Origin: Clostridiales bacterium
Lineage (GTDB): Bacteria; Bacillota; Clostridia; Oscillospirales; Oscillospiraceae
NCBI GenBank assembly: GCA_020860575.1
Contig: JAJBUB010000061.1
Span: 1-47,106, forward strand
Length of the DNA: 47,106 nucleotides
Reading direction: 5' to 3'
In this document: piece after piece, positions 26,188-34,186 of the stretch
Layout: every line of letters starts with the position of its first letter
Numbering within the stretch: the stretch's first letter is position 1
The notes under the pieces: generated by a model
Told to the model about the DNA's origin: nothing
Database searches by the model: none
Seen by the model: the letters and a program-made list of their open reading frames with translations, nothing else
Program-made: the position numbers and the translations under genes

Positions 26188-27198
26188 TCAGCGGTTGTCC
26201 AGGAACATATAGGTGGTAAAGACCTCCATGGCCTCATCGGAGGTGATGTAGGCCAAGAACTCCTCGGCGGCGGCGGTCTGTTCCTCAGAGACGGCGGACT
26301 CGTCCAGCGGCGCGACCTGGGCCACAGGGTAGATGATATTGCCGGTCAGGTCGGTGGAGACGTGCTCCAGGATCTCGATCCGGTCGATCTCAGAGTAGGC
26401 GTCGGAGTAGTAGACGGTGCCCACCTCGTTGGAGCCCTCGGCCACGGCCTGGAGAACGGCGGAGACATTGGCGCACTCATTGATCTCCACCCCGCCCAGG
26501 GCCTCGGAGACCTCAGCGGTGGTGATGTCAGAGGCGGTCAGGCTGCTGTCCAGCACGCCGGAGGCCTGGAGCGCGGTCCGGGTGTAGCGGCCCACGGGAA
26601 CAGAGCCGTCCGCCAGAGCGATGGAGGCGGCCTCGCTCAGGTTGTCCAGCCCGGTGACGGTGGTGCCGGAGCCCTGCCAGGTGATGACCACGACCTCATT
26701 TTTCAGCAGATCGGTGCGGGTGCCGTCCACGATGCGGCCCTCTTCCTCCAGCTGGTCGATCTCTTTGGTGGAGGCGGAGAAGAAGATATCGCAGTCATAG
26801 CCCTCCTGGATCTGGGTGAGCAGGGTGCCGGAGCTGGCGGCGTTCAGGGTGATGGTGACGTTGGGATGCTCCGCCTCATAGTTCGCCTTCAGCTCCTCAA
26901 AGGCGTTGTTCAGAGAGGCGGCGATAAACACGTTCAATGTGACCTCTGCCTCGGAAGAGGTGTCCTCCGCCTCCTCAGCGTCTCCCTCTTCTTCTGCGGC
27001 GTCGGCGTCCTCGGACTCGGTGTCGGCCTCCTCAGTCTCTGCGGCATCGGCGTCCTCCGTCTCCTCAGCAGAATCCTCCGTCTCGGCGGCAGAGGTGTCG
27101 TCGGCAGGGTCAGAGGCGTCTTCCGTCGTGCTGCCGCAGGCGGTCAGGGCGACGCCGCTCCACCGGGCCCTCAGCAGCGCCGGCAGCGTTTTCATCAT
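26188..27198 (-). CDS. modA: Molybdate-binding lipoprotein ModA with an unusual N-terminus
   Basis: A 336-residue substrate-binding protein. The mature domain (about 86-336) begins VTLNVFIAASLNNAFEELKANYE and contains NAASSGTLLTQIQEG, the usual oxyanion-binding part of ModA. A lipobox L-T-A-C places the lipid Cys at about 21, but the hydrophobic stretch is broken by R-A-R and is only about 8 residues long. From about 22 to 85 there is an acidic low-complexity linker (mostly Glu, Asp, Ala, Thr) with the unit EDADAAE present twice. Other ModA proteins have a short linker. Tungstate is an alternative substrate. It is first of the modABC operon, divergent from a LysR gene. Confidence 0.9.
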   Translation of the reverse strand: MMKTLPALLRARWSGVALTACGSTTEDASDPADDTSAAETEDSAEETEDADAAETEEADTESEDADAAEEEGDAEEAEDTSSEAEVTLNVFIAASLNNAFEELKANYEAEHPNVTITLNAASSGTLLTQIQEGYDCDIFFSASTKEIDQLEEEGRIVDGTRTDLLKNEVVVITWQGSGTTVTGLDNLSEAASIALADGSVPVGRYTRTALQASGVLDSSLTASDITTAEVSEALGGVEINECANVSAVLQAVAEGSNEVGTVYYSDAYSEIDRIEILEHVSTDLTGNIIYPVAQVAPLDESAVSEEQTAAAEEFLAYITSDEAMEVFTTYMFLDNR

Positions 27199-27265
27199 TC
27201 ATTACCCCATTTCTTCGTAATTTGGCTCGGGAGCGAATTATTTCTAAAAACAACTCCCAATCCTT

Positions 27266-27300
27266 GCAGAAAGGGGCTGCCTGTCGGCAGCCCCTCCTGC
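27266..27300 (-). promoter_or_regulatory. Hairpin at the 5' end of the mod transcript
   Basis: A perfect 10-bp stem (27272-27281 with 27286-27295) extended by GCAG/CTGC around a small internal loop. It begins about 3 nt after the predicted mod transcription start. A second possible hairpin, with GGGAG/CTCCC arms, lies further down the leader. It may stabilise the RNA or regulate it. I do not recognise a known molybdenum-cofactor riboswitch. Confidence 0.4.
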
Positions 27301-27309
27301 GTTTGCACT

Positions 27310-27338
27310 ATTCTAACATTTGACAAAAGCCCTGTCCA
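27310..27338 (-). promoter_or_regulatory. Promoter of the modABC operon
   Basis: Minus strand: TGGACA (27333-27338), 17-bp spacer, TAGAAT (27310-27315). It interleaves with the oppositely directed lysR promoter at 27320-27348. The predicted leader is about 105 nt. Confidence 0.6.
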
Positions 27339-27348
27339 ATTGTATTAT
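27320..27348 (+). promoter_or_regulatory. Promoter of the lysR gene
   Basis: TTGACA (27320-27325), 17-bp spacer, TATTAT (27343-27348), close to consensus. It overlaps the mod promoter on the other strand, so both polymerases cannot bind at once. Confidence 0.75.
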
Positions 27349-27369
27349 AGGGGTAAAGCTGATATTTCG

Positions 27370-27384
27370 ATAGGTAAAACCTAT
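27370..27384. promoter_or_regulatory. Palindromic candidate operator of the LysR regulator
   Basis: ATAGGT-AAA-ACCTAT is a perfect palindrome of 15 bp, about 15-20 nt into the lysR transcript and 21 bp before its ATG. Position suggests autoregulation or control of the divergent mod promoter. Confidence 0.5.
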
Positions 27385-27405
27385 TAACGAAAGGGGAGAA
27401 CGTCC

Positions 27406-28290
27406 ATGACCCTTCGACACCTGCGCATTTTCTGTGCTGTCTGTGAGCGGGGGAGTATGTCCGCCGCCGCCCAGAGCCTGTTTATGGCCCAGCCCTCAGT
27501 GAGCCAGGCGGTCCGGGAGCTGGAGGAACACTACGGCACCCTGCTGTTTGAGCGGCTGGGCCGTCGGCTGGCCCTCACCCCGGCGGGGGAGCGGCTCTAC
27601 CCAAAGGCGAGGGCCATGGTGGATCAGTTCGACGAGCTGGAGCGGGAGAACGCTCAGGAACGACAGCCACAGGTCCTCCGCATCGGAGCCAACCTCACCG
27701 TGGGGTGCGCCCTGCTCCACTTCTACCTGAACCGGCTGGAGACGGAGTATCCCCAGGCGGAGCTGCGGGTCTATGTCAGCCGCTCCTCCGACCTGCTGGC
27801 GCAGCTGGAGGACAACCGGCTGGATGTGGCGTTGACGGAAGCACTCCCCGGGCAACCGAATTATATTCAAATTCCCTTTGCCCGGGACCGTATCCTGGCC
27901 GCCGCCCACCCGGAGTATCCCATCTTTCGGCACACTCCCGCCACGGCGGAGACGCTTTCCCGGACCCGGCTGCTCCTCCGGGAGCGTGGCTCCGGGGTGC
28001 GGGAGCAGTTTCAGCGGCTGATGGAGCAGGCAGGCTGTCCCTGTGAACCCTACTGGGAGTCGGTGTCCTCCACTGTCCTCATCCGGGCCGCACGGGAAGG
28101 GGAGGGCGTCACCGTCCTGCCCTACCAGCTGGCCCGGGAGGCGCTGGAGACGCACCAGGACAGCTTCCGGGAGGTGCCGGTGCAGGGGATGGATTTCAGC
28201 CGGGAGCTGGTGCTGCTCTACCACCGGGACAAGTACGTCTCTCACCTCATGGGCCGGCTGATCGAGCTGGTGACGGAGCGCAAGCCATAA
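27406..28290 (+). CDS. LysR-family transcriptional regulator
   Basis: A 294-residue DNA-binding regulator. The winged helix-turn-helix is at about 1-60 (TLRHLRIFCAVCERGSMSAAAQ, then QPSVSQAVRELEEHYGTLLFER). The remainder is a periplasmic-binding-protein-like effector domain, normally used to sense a small molecule. AAAGGGGAG precedes ATG. It is divergent from modABC and shares its promoter region, so molybdate or a related metabolite is the likely signal; that is inference. Confidence 0.93.
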   Translation: MTLRHLRIFCAVCERGSMSAAAQSLFMAQPSVSQAVRELEEHYGTLLFERLGRRLALTPAGERLYPKARAMVDQFDELERENAQERQPQVLRIGANLTVGCALLHFYLNRLETEYPQAELRVYVSRSSDLLAQLEDNRLDVALTEALPGQPNYIQIPFARDRILAAAHPEYPIFRHTPATAETLSRTRLLLRERGSGVREQFQRLMEQAGCPCEPYWESVSSTVLIRAAREGEGVTVLPYQLAREALETHQDSFREVPVQGMDFSRELVLLYHRDKYVSHLMGRLIELVTERKP

Positions 28291-28293
28291 AAG

Positions 28294-28322
28294 AACTGCC
28301 GCCCGGCCTCCGGGCGGCAGTT
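28294..28322 (-). terminator. Convergent terminator between lysR and the MATE gene
   Basis: A perfect 13-bp stem (28294-28306 with 28310-28322), 3-nt loop. On the minus strand it is followed by CTTTTATGG, a better T tract than on the plus strand, so it mainly serves the MATE gene and may be bidirectional. Confidence 0.7.
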
Positions 28323-28340
28323 GCTGCAATACAGAGCGGT

Positions 28341-29723
28341 TTAATTTGTCCCGGCGGCCCGCTTCAGGCCCCGGACACGGTGACTTCCGTGGAGCCAGTC
28401 CACCTTGAGATAATAGATGCCCAGGGTGACGGCGCTGAGCAGCCAGGTCAGGGGATAGACCCAGCTGACGGTGGTGAAGGACTGGGTGATGGGGACCATG
28501 ACGGTGAGAAATCCCACCCGGACAAAGCACCAGTAGGCCATCATGGTCAGCATGGGGATCACCGCCCGTCCTGCCCCCCGGAGAACGGCGGAGACGCAGT
28601 GGCTGAAGGAGAGCAGGAAGTAGAAGGGGGTGCAGATCCTGGCCCATTGAACGCCGTAGGCAATGGCCTCCTCTTCCCGGGTAAATGCCCCGATGAGTAC
28701 GGGGATGGTTATGTAGATGATGACGCCCACCACCTCCGCCAGGGCGACGGAGCAGAGGATGCCGAAGCGGGAGCCTTTTTTGGCCCGCTCATACTCCCCG
28801 GCACCCAGATTCTGGCTGACGAAGGTGGTCAAGGCCATGGTAAAGCTGGTGATGGGGATAAAGCCGAAGCCGTCGATACGGGTGTAGGCCCCGTAGCCCG
28901 CCACGGCCATCTCGCCGAAGGCGTTGATATTGGACTGCACCACCACGTTGCCGATGGAGATAATGGAGTTTTGCAGCCCGGCGGGGAGGCCGTTGGAGAC
29001 AATCTGCTTCAGCATATCCCAGTGGAACCGGATCTCCCGGAGCCGGACCTGGTATACCTCTTTCACCCGCACCAGCCGCCACAGGCAGAGGAACGCGCTG
29101 ATGAACTGGGCAAGAATGGTGGCCAGAGCCGCTCCGCCCACCCCCAGATGGAGTACGGCGATCATGATCAGATCCAGCACTACGTTCAGAACGGAGGAGA
29201 TGATGAGGTATTGCAGGGGATGACGGCTGTCTCCCACTGCCCGCATGATGCCGGTGCAGGTGTTGTAGAATACCATGCCCAGCGCCCCGGCGAAGTAGGT
29301 CTGAATGTAGGCGGTGGCCTCCTCCAGCACCTCCTCCGGCGTTCCCATCCACAGCAGGATCTGGGGCGCCAGCAACACGCCGATCACGGTGACCGCCAGT
29401 CCGGAGGCAATGCCGAAGGCCAGGGCTGTATGGACAGCCCGGCGCAGCTCCGTCTCGTCCTCCGCACCAAAATAGTGGGAGATGACCACTCCCTCACCGC
29501 CGGCCAGGCCCATAAAGAAGCCCACCAGCAGGAAGGTCAGGCTCCCGGTGGAGCTGACTGCCGCCAGAGAGCTGTTCCCCAGCAGATTGCCCACAATGAG
29601 GGAATCCGCCACGTTGTAGAACTGCTGAAACAGATAGCCCAGAAAGATGGGAAAGGCAAAGGTGACGATCTTGCGGCCGATGGGGCCGGAGGTCATCAGA
29701 TCGGATGATTTTGACGCAGCCAC
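28341..29723 (-). CDS. MATE-family efflux transporter
   Basis: A 460-residue protein with about 12 membrane helices, the usual MATE size. The N-terminal part has FAFPIFLGYLFQQFYNVADSLIVGNLLG, a typical MATE start. MATE exporters use Na+ or H+ gradients to expel drugs or metabolites. The start is GTG 29723, with AGGAG 8 bases upstream. It is preceded by its own promoter (29863-29891) and a leader of about 130 nt that can fold, so expression may be controlled after initiation. Substrate unknown. Confidence 0.92.
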   Translation of the reverse strand: MAASKSSDLMTSGPIGRKIVTFAFPIFLGYLFQQFYNVADSLIVGNLLGNSSLAAVSSTGSLTFLLVGFFMGLAGGEGVVISHYFGAEDETELRRAVHTALAFGIASGLAVTVIGVLLAPQILLWMGTPEEVLEEATAYIQTYFAGALGMVFYNTCTGIMRAVGDSRHPLQYLIISSVLNVVLDLIMIAVLHLGVGGAALATILAQFISAFLCLWRLVRVKEVYQVRLREIRFHWDMLKQIVSNGLPAGLQNSIISIGNVVVQSNINAFGEMAVAGYGAYTRIDGFGFIPITSFTMALTTFVSQNLGAGEYERAKKGSRFGILCSVALAEVVGVIIYITIPVLIGAFTREEEAIAYGVQWARICTPFYFLLSFSHCVSAVLRGAGRAVIPMLTMMAYWCFVRVGFLTVMVPITQSFTTVSWVYPLTWLLSAVTLGIYYLKVDWLHGSHRVRGLKRAAGTN

Positions 29724-29824
29724 GAAAATGTCTCCTCTCTCGTTCAGATGGGGAGCGCAGCCTTCAGCAGCCGCTCTCCCCGTTGTGACCCGCCATGGGT
29801 CGAAACCAATTTTGCGTCATGGAA

Positions 29825-29852
29825 CCGGTAAGGCCCTGGGGCAGCTTACCGG
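29825..29852 (-). promoter_or_regulatory. Leader hairpin of the MATE gene
   Basis: CCGGTAAG pairs with CTTACCGG, and an inner GCCC/GGGC stem follows, at the very start of the predicted leader. Two more hairpins can form closer to the gene (GACCC/GGGTC; GGGGAG/CTCCCC with inner pairs). No T tract follows them, so a translational control or riboswitch-like role is possible. I do not recognise a named motif. Confidence 0.45.
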
Positions 29853-29862
29853 TCTGCGTCAC

Positions 29863-29891
29863 ATCATAGCAGAGAAAAGCGGGGTTGTCAA
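29863..29891 (-). promoter_or_regulatory. Promoter of the MATE gene
   Basis: Minus strand: TTGACA (29886-29891), 17-bp spacer, TATGAT (29863-29868), near consensus. The predicted start is about 29856, leaving a leader of about 130 nt. The whole 29724-30053 gap holds this promoter, its leader and the VanZ terminator; I see no gene in it. Confidence 0.75.
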
Positions 29892-29983
29892 TGGCCTGTC
29901 TCTGACTGAGAGACTGCGCCGTGTCCCTCGGGAGCTCCTCCGTGTGCAGCAATGACAAAAAGTGCCGATTTTGTCCTTCTTAC

Positions 29984-30031
29984 CAAAAACATCCCCGTTT
30001 TGTCCGGAGCCGGGACAAAGCGGGGATGTTT
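29984..30031 (-). terminator. Terminator of the VanZ-like gene
   Basis: A 19-bp stem with one G-U pair (29987-30005 with 30013-30031), loop of 7. On the minus strand it runs into TTTTTGG. A smaller perfect hairpin GACAAAA/TTTTGTC lies just beyond at 29954-29975. Confidence 0.8.
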
Positions 30032-30053
30032 GCTTGCCGTGGTCACCGATGGT

Positions 30054-30557
30054 CTATCGGTGTCTCCCAAACCCCAGCAGATACAGGAATCCGCCGCAGA
30101 GTACCAGGATGACCATTGCCACGCCCACTCCGGCGCAGACGCCGCCGAAGTCGATCCACACATCGGTGACGCTGGAGGAGCGGCCGGAGACATAGAGCTG
30201 GATGAACTCGTCTGTATTGGCGATGATCAGTCCCAGGAGCAGAGGCCAGCTGATGTGCCGGATATAGTGCCGGGTGTACACACGCAGACAGAGCATGAAC
30301 CAGAAGCCCAGCACCATGAACTCCCCAAAATGTGCCCATTTGCGCACGGTTGCCTCGGTCAGTGTGGACAGGCCAATGCCGGAGAGAAACTGGTTGATGA
30401 TCGCCGTCACCTCGCCGCTTCGGGCGGAGGACACCGATCCGATCTCCAGGGAATTGCTGAAGATGAACCAGGTGGTGTAGACAGCGAAAAAGGTGAACAC
30501 CACCCGAAACAGAATGAGCATCACCCTGGAGAATGTGCTTCGCTGTGTGTTGGCCAT
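30054..30557 (-). CDS. VanZ-like membrane protein
   Basis: A 167-residue protein with four predicted membrane helices (about 10-30, 75-95, 105-125, 140-160). Family motifs RKWAHFGEFMVLG and, later, TDEFIQLYVSGRSSSVTDVWIDFGG match VanZ-like proteins, in which His, Glu and Asp are conserved. VanZ of enterococci gives low-level teicoplanin resistance, but most homologues have no known function. GGGAGGGG lies before ATG. It is a monocistronic unit with its own promoter and terminator. Confidence 0.88.
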   Translation of the reverse strand: MANTQRSTFSRVMLILFRVVFTFFAVYTTWFIFSNSLEIGSVSSARSGEVTAIINQFLSGIGLSTLTEATVRKWAHFGEFMVLGFWFMLCLRVYTRHYIRHISWPLLLGLIIANTDEFIQLYVSGRSSSVTDVWIDFGGVCAGVGVAMVILVLCGGFLYLLGFGRHR

Positions 30558-30595
30558 AAGATCCCCTCCCTGCCATACCTGGCTGTCATTGCCCC

Positions 30596-30624
30596 ACTAT
30601 ATGACAGCTTTTGAGAGATGTCAA
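30596..30624 (-). promoter_or_regulatory. Promoter of the VanZ-like gene
   Basis: Minus strand: TTGACA (30619-30624), 17-bp spacer, TATAGT (30596-30601). It is divergent from the pyrE promoter 32 bp away. Confidence 0.75.
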
Positions 30625-30655
30625 GGAAAGAATGTGTGAATTTTCCCTGTCCGCC

Positions 30656-30684
30656 TTGTCTTTCCTCACCTTCAATGGTATAAT
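30656..30684 (+). promoter_or_regulatory. Promoter of the pyrE-radC-uvrB operon
   Basis: TTGTCT (30656-30661), 17-bp spacer, TATAAT (30679-30684) with TGG before the -10 (extended). A small perfect hairpin CTGCGGC-CCC-GCCGCAG follows in the leader at about 30700-30716. Confidence 0.7.
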
Positions 30685-30732
30685 TCCCGTGGAAAAGAGC
30701 TGCGGCCCCGCCGCAGGGTTGGGAGGAACATC

Positions 30733-31404
30733 ATGACCTATAAGGAAGCATTTATCACCTTTATGGTGCGCTCCGGCGTGCTGACCTTCGGGGATTTCAC
30801 CACCAAGAGTGGCCGAAAGACCCCCTATTTTGTCAACACCGGGAACTACCGCACCGGCGCTCAGGCCGCCCAGCTGGGAGACTACTACGCCGCCTGCATC
30901 CAGGAGCATATGCCCGACGGCATCGACGCCCTGTTCGGCCCCGCCTACAAGGGCATCCCCCTGGCGGTAGCCGCCGCCTCCTCCCTCTATCGGAGCTATG
31001 GCCGGGATCTGCCCTACTGCTTCAACCGGAAGGAGGCCAAGGACCACGGAGAGGGCGGCTCCATGGTGGGCTACAAGCCCCAGGACGGGGACCGCATCGC
31101 CATCATCGAGGACGTGGTCACTGCCGGGACCGCCGTCCGGGAGTCCATCGCTCTGTTTGAACACGTCGCTCAGGTGGATATCAAGGCTCTGTTCGTCTCA
31201 GTGGACCGGATGGAGCGGGGTACCCGGGACTGCTCCACCCTGGACGAGCTGCGGCAGGATTACGGCATCCAGGTCTATCCCATCGTCACCGTCCGGGAGA
31301 TCATCGACTTCCTCTATCAGACGCCCATTGACGGCGTCGTCTACATTGACGACGACAGGCGCGCCCAGATGGAGGCATATCTGACAAAATATGGCGCAAG
31401 ATAA
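30733..31404 (+). CDS. pyrE: Orotate phosphoribosyltransferase
   Basis: A 223-residue enzyme of de novo pyrimidine synthesis; it joins orotate to PRPP to give OMP. The PRPP motif IAIIEDVVTAGTAVRES is at about 121-137. The loop CFNRKEAKDHGEGG is the mobile catalytic loop. GGGAGGAA precedes ATG. It overlaps the start of radC by 14 bp, so the two are co-translated. It stands apart from other pyr genes in this window. Confidence 0.96.
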   Translation: MTYKEAFITFMVRSGVLTFGDFTTKSGRKTPYFVNTGNYRTGAQAAQLGDYYAACIQEHMPDGIDALFGPAYKGIPLAVAAASSLYRSYGRDLPYCFNRKEAKDHGEGGSMVGYKPQDGDRIAIIEDVVTAGTAVRESIALFEHVAQVDIKALFVSVDRMERGTRDCSTLDELRQDYGIQVYPIVTVREIIDFLYQTPIDGVVYIDDDRRAQMEAYLTKYGAR

Positions 31405-32116
31405 TTCGAACGAACGGCCCTCCCGCCCGGTGAGCATCCACGCAGGCCACCGCCAACGGATGAAGGAGCGCTTTCTCAAATATGGCGGGGATCAGATGGA
31501 GGATCACCAGCTGCTGGAGCTGATTCTGTTTTACGCTATCCCGCAGGGAGACGTGAATCCCCTGGCCCATCGGCTCATCAACCGTTTTGGCAGTCTCCGG
31601 GAGGTGCTAAACGCCGACCCGGAGGAGCTAAAGCAGATCGCCGGGGTGAGCAGTCACACCGCCGCCCTGCTCCGGCTGTTTCCCGAGGTGGCCGCCCGGT
31701 ATCAGCAGGCGGAGGCCATCTCCTCCGCCACAGTCATCCGCAACGCAGCCGACGCTGCGGAGATCTTTCGCAGCTGCTTTGTGGGCGCGCGGGTGGAGAA
31801 GGCGTATATGATCTCCACCGACGTCAAGGGGAAGCTGCTGGCCTGCGACCTGATCGGCCAGGGTTCGGCGGACTCCGTCGCCTTGGACAGCCGAAAGGTG
31901 GTTCGCACCGCCATCAGCCGCAACGCATGGCAGGTCTTCCTGGCTCATTGTCATGTCAGCGGCATAGCCGCTCCCTCTGTGGAAGACCAGCAGGCCACGT
32001 CCCGTCTCCAGCGTGCCCTGGGGCCGCTGGGGGTCCGGCTCTCCGATCATTTGATCTTTGCCGATGGGGACTATGTCTCCATGCTCCAGTCCGGGTTGAT
32101 GGAAATATGGCGCTGA
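31391..32116 (+). CDS. radC: RadC-family (JAMM) protein
   Basis: A 241-residue protein with an N-terminal helix-hairpin-helix-like part (QIAGVSSHTAALL) and a C-terminal JAB/MPN domain. The JAMM metal site shows HCHVSG (His about 185 and 187) where HNHPSG is usual, followed by PSVEDQQAT with the Asp. RadC was named for DNA repair, but its actual activity is not settled. It overlaps pyrE and precedes uvrB in the operon. Substitution of Pro by Val in the motif does not remove a metal ligand. Confidence 0.92.
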   Translation: MAQDNSNERPSRPVSIHAGHRQRMKERFLKYGGDQMEDHQLLELILFYAIPQGDVNPLAHRLINRFGSLREVLNADPEELKQIAGVSSHTAALLRLFPEVAARYQQAEAISSATVIRNAADAAEIFRSCFVGARVEKAYMISTDVKGKLLACDLIGQGSADSVALDSRKVVRTAISRNAWQVFLAHCHVSGIAAPSVEDQQATSRLQRALGPLGVRLSDHLIFADGDYVSMLQSGLMEIWR

Positions 32117-32149
32117 CGCAAACATGTTATTCTTCCGGGAGATGCTCTC

Positions 32150-34117
32150 ATGCCCAATTTTCAGGTGGTAAGTGAATATACCCCCAGCGGTGACCAGCCC
32201 CAGGCCATCCAGTCCCTGTCCCAGGGGGTGGAGCTGGGGCTGAACGAGCAGACCCTGATGGGCGTCACCGGTTCCGGCAAGACCTACACCATGGCCAAGG
32301 TCATTGAGGCCGTCCAGCGGCCCACCCTGGTCCTGGCCCACAACAAGACGCTGGCCGCCCAGCTGTGCAGCGAGTTTAAGGAGTTCTTTCCCCACAACGC
32401 CGTGGAGTATTTTGTCTCCTACTACGACTACTACCAGCCGGAGGCCTATATCCCCCATACGGACACCTTCATCGAAAAGGACGCCGCCATCAACGAGGAG
32501 ATCGAGCGCCTGCGCCACAGCGCCACAGCCGCCCTGTTCGAGCGCCGGGATGTGATCGTGGTGGCCTCCGTCTCCTGCATCTACGGCCTGGGCGACCCCA
32601 TCGACTACAAAAATATGGTCATCTCCCTCCGCACCGGCATGGAGAAACGCCGGGAGGACCTGCTCCGCAAACTGGTGGAGATCCGCTACGAGCGCAACGA
32701 CATCGCCTTTGAGCGCAACACCTTCCGGGTCCGGGGGGACACCATCGACATCTTCCCCGTCTACTCCAAGGACAAGGCCATTCGGATCGAATTCTGGGGG
32801 GACGAGGTGGACCGCATCTCCGAAATTCAGGCAGTCACCGGCGCCCCCACCCGTATCCTGAACCATGTGGCCATCTACCCCGCCAGCCACTACGTCACCA
32901 CCAAGGAGAAGATGGACCGGGCCATCGGGGAGATCCAGACAGAGCTGGAGCAGCGGGTGGAATACTTCAAAAGCCAGGACAAGGCTGTGGAGGCCCAGCG
33001 CATCCAGCAGCGGACGGAGTATGACATGGAGATGATGCGGGAACTGGGCTACTGCAACGGCATCGAGAACTATTCCCGGGTCATCTCCGGCCGCCCGGCG
33101 GGCTCCCCGCCCATGACCCTGCTGGACTATTTCCCCAAGGACTTTCTCCTCTTTGTGGACGAGAGCCATGTCACCCTCCCCCAGGTCCGGGCCATGTACA
33201 ATGGCGACCGGGCGAGAAAGACCACTCTGGTAGACTACGGTTTCCGTCTCCCCTGCGCCTTTGACAACCGTCCTCTGAAATTCGAGGAGTTTGAGCAGCG
33301 GCTCAACCAGGTCATCTATGTCTCCGCCACCCCCGGCGAGTATGAGCGCAGCCGCTCCGGCCAGATCGTGGAGCAGGTCATCCGGCCCACCGGTCTGCTG
33401 GACCCGATGGTGGAGGTCCGACCCATCCAGGGGCAGATCGACGACTTGGTGGGAGAGATCAACCTCCGCACCCAGCGCAACGAGCGGGTGCTGGTCACCA
33501 CTCTGACCATCAAAATGGCGGAGGATTTGACCGCCTACCTGAAAAAGTCCGGCATCAAGGTGCAGTATATGCACCACAACGTCAAGACCATCGAGCGCAC
33601 GGAGATCATCCGGGACCTGCGCCTGGGCAAGACGGACGTGCTGGTGGGCATCAACCTGCTTCGGGAGGGACTGGATATGCCGGAGGTCTCCCTGGTGGCG
33701 ATCCTAGATGCGGACAAGGAAGGCTTTCTCCGCAGCGAGACCGCCCTGGTGCAGACCATTGGCCGGGCCGCCCGAAACGCCGAGGGCAAGGTCATCCTCT
33801 ACGCCGACGAGATCACCCCCTCCATGGACCGGGCCATGTACGAGACGGCACGCCGCCGGGAGATCCAGGACCGGTTCAACAAGGAGCACGGCATCGTCCC
33901 CAAAACAGTGGTCAAGTCCGTCCGGGAGATGCTGGAGCTGTCCAAGGCGGTGGACGAGGCCGCCAAGCAGGGACGCCGGAAGGGGAAGCTCTCCCCGGAG
34001 GAGCGGGAGGAGGAGGCTCAGAAGCTGGAGCGCCAGATGAAAGAGGCCGCCTCCCGGCTGGAGTTCGAGCTGGCCGCCGCTCTGCGGGACCAGATCATCG
34101 AGCTGCGGGGAAAATAA
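32150..34117 (+). CDS. uvrB: Excinuclease ABC subunit B
   Basis: A 655-residue DNA-repair helicase-like protein that verifies damage and loads UvrC. Walker A GVTGSGKT is at about 37-44, the damage-probing beta-hairpin has [12 protein letters not shown] at about 92-103, DESH-type Walker B is seen as [15 protein letters not shown], and helicase motifs RPTG and QTIGRAARN follow. The C-terminal UvrC-binding UVR motif is present ([24 protein letters not shown]). The gene opens 33 bp after radC. Ends at a strong terminator. Confidence 0.98.
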   Translation: MPNFQVVSEYTPSGDQPQAIQSLSQGVELGLNEQTLMGVTGSGKTYTMAKVIEAVQRPTLVLAHNKTLAAQLCSEFKEFFPHNAVEYFVSYYDYYQPEAYIPHTDTFIEKDAAINEEIERLRHSATAALFERRDVIVVASVSCIYGLGDPIDYKNMVISLRTGMEKRREDLLRKLVEIRYERNDIAFERNTFRVRGDTIDIFPVYSKDKAIRIEFWGDEVDRISEIQAVTGAPTRILNHVAIYPASHYVTTKEKMDRAIGEIQTELEQRVEYFKSQDKAVEAQRIQQRTEYDMEMMRELGYCNGIENYSRVISGRPAGSPPMTLLDYFPKDFLLFVDESHVTLPQVRAMYNGDRARKTTLVDYGFRLPCAFDNRPLKFEEFEQRLNQVIYVSATPGEYERSRSGQIVEQVIRPTGLLDPMVEVRPIQGQIDDLVGEINLRTQRNERVLVTTLTIKMAEDLTAYLKKSGIKVQYMHHNVKTIERTEIIRDLRLGKTDVLVGINLLREGLDMPEVSLVAILDADKEGFLRSETALVQTIGRAARNAEGKVILYADEITPSMDRAMYETARRREIQDRFNKEHGIVPKTVVKSVREMLELSKAVDEAAKQGRRKGKLSPEEREEEAQKLERQMKEAASRLEFELAAALRDQIIELRGK

Positions 34118-34141
34118 TCGGTCCGACCCATACACAATCAC

Positions 34142-34182
34142 AGAGCCAGGTGTCTGCAACCAACAGACGCCTGGCTCTTTTT
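34142..34182 (+). terminator. Terminator of the pyrE-radC-uvrB operon
   Basis: A 15-bp stem with one G-U pair (34142-34156 with 34164-34178) followed by TTTTTGTC. It separates uvrB from the convergent M16 peptidase gene. Confidence 0.85.
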
Positions 34183-34186
34183 GTCT

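Noticed and set aside
24449-28290. Known molybdenum-cofactor riboswitch before modA
   Set aside because: The leader has hairpins, but I do not see the multi-stem layout of the named motif, so I list only an unclassified structured leader.
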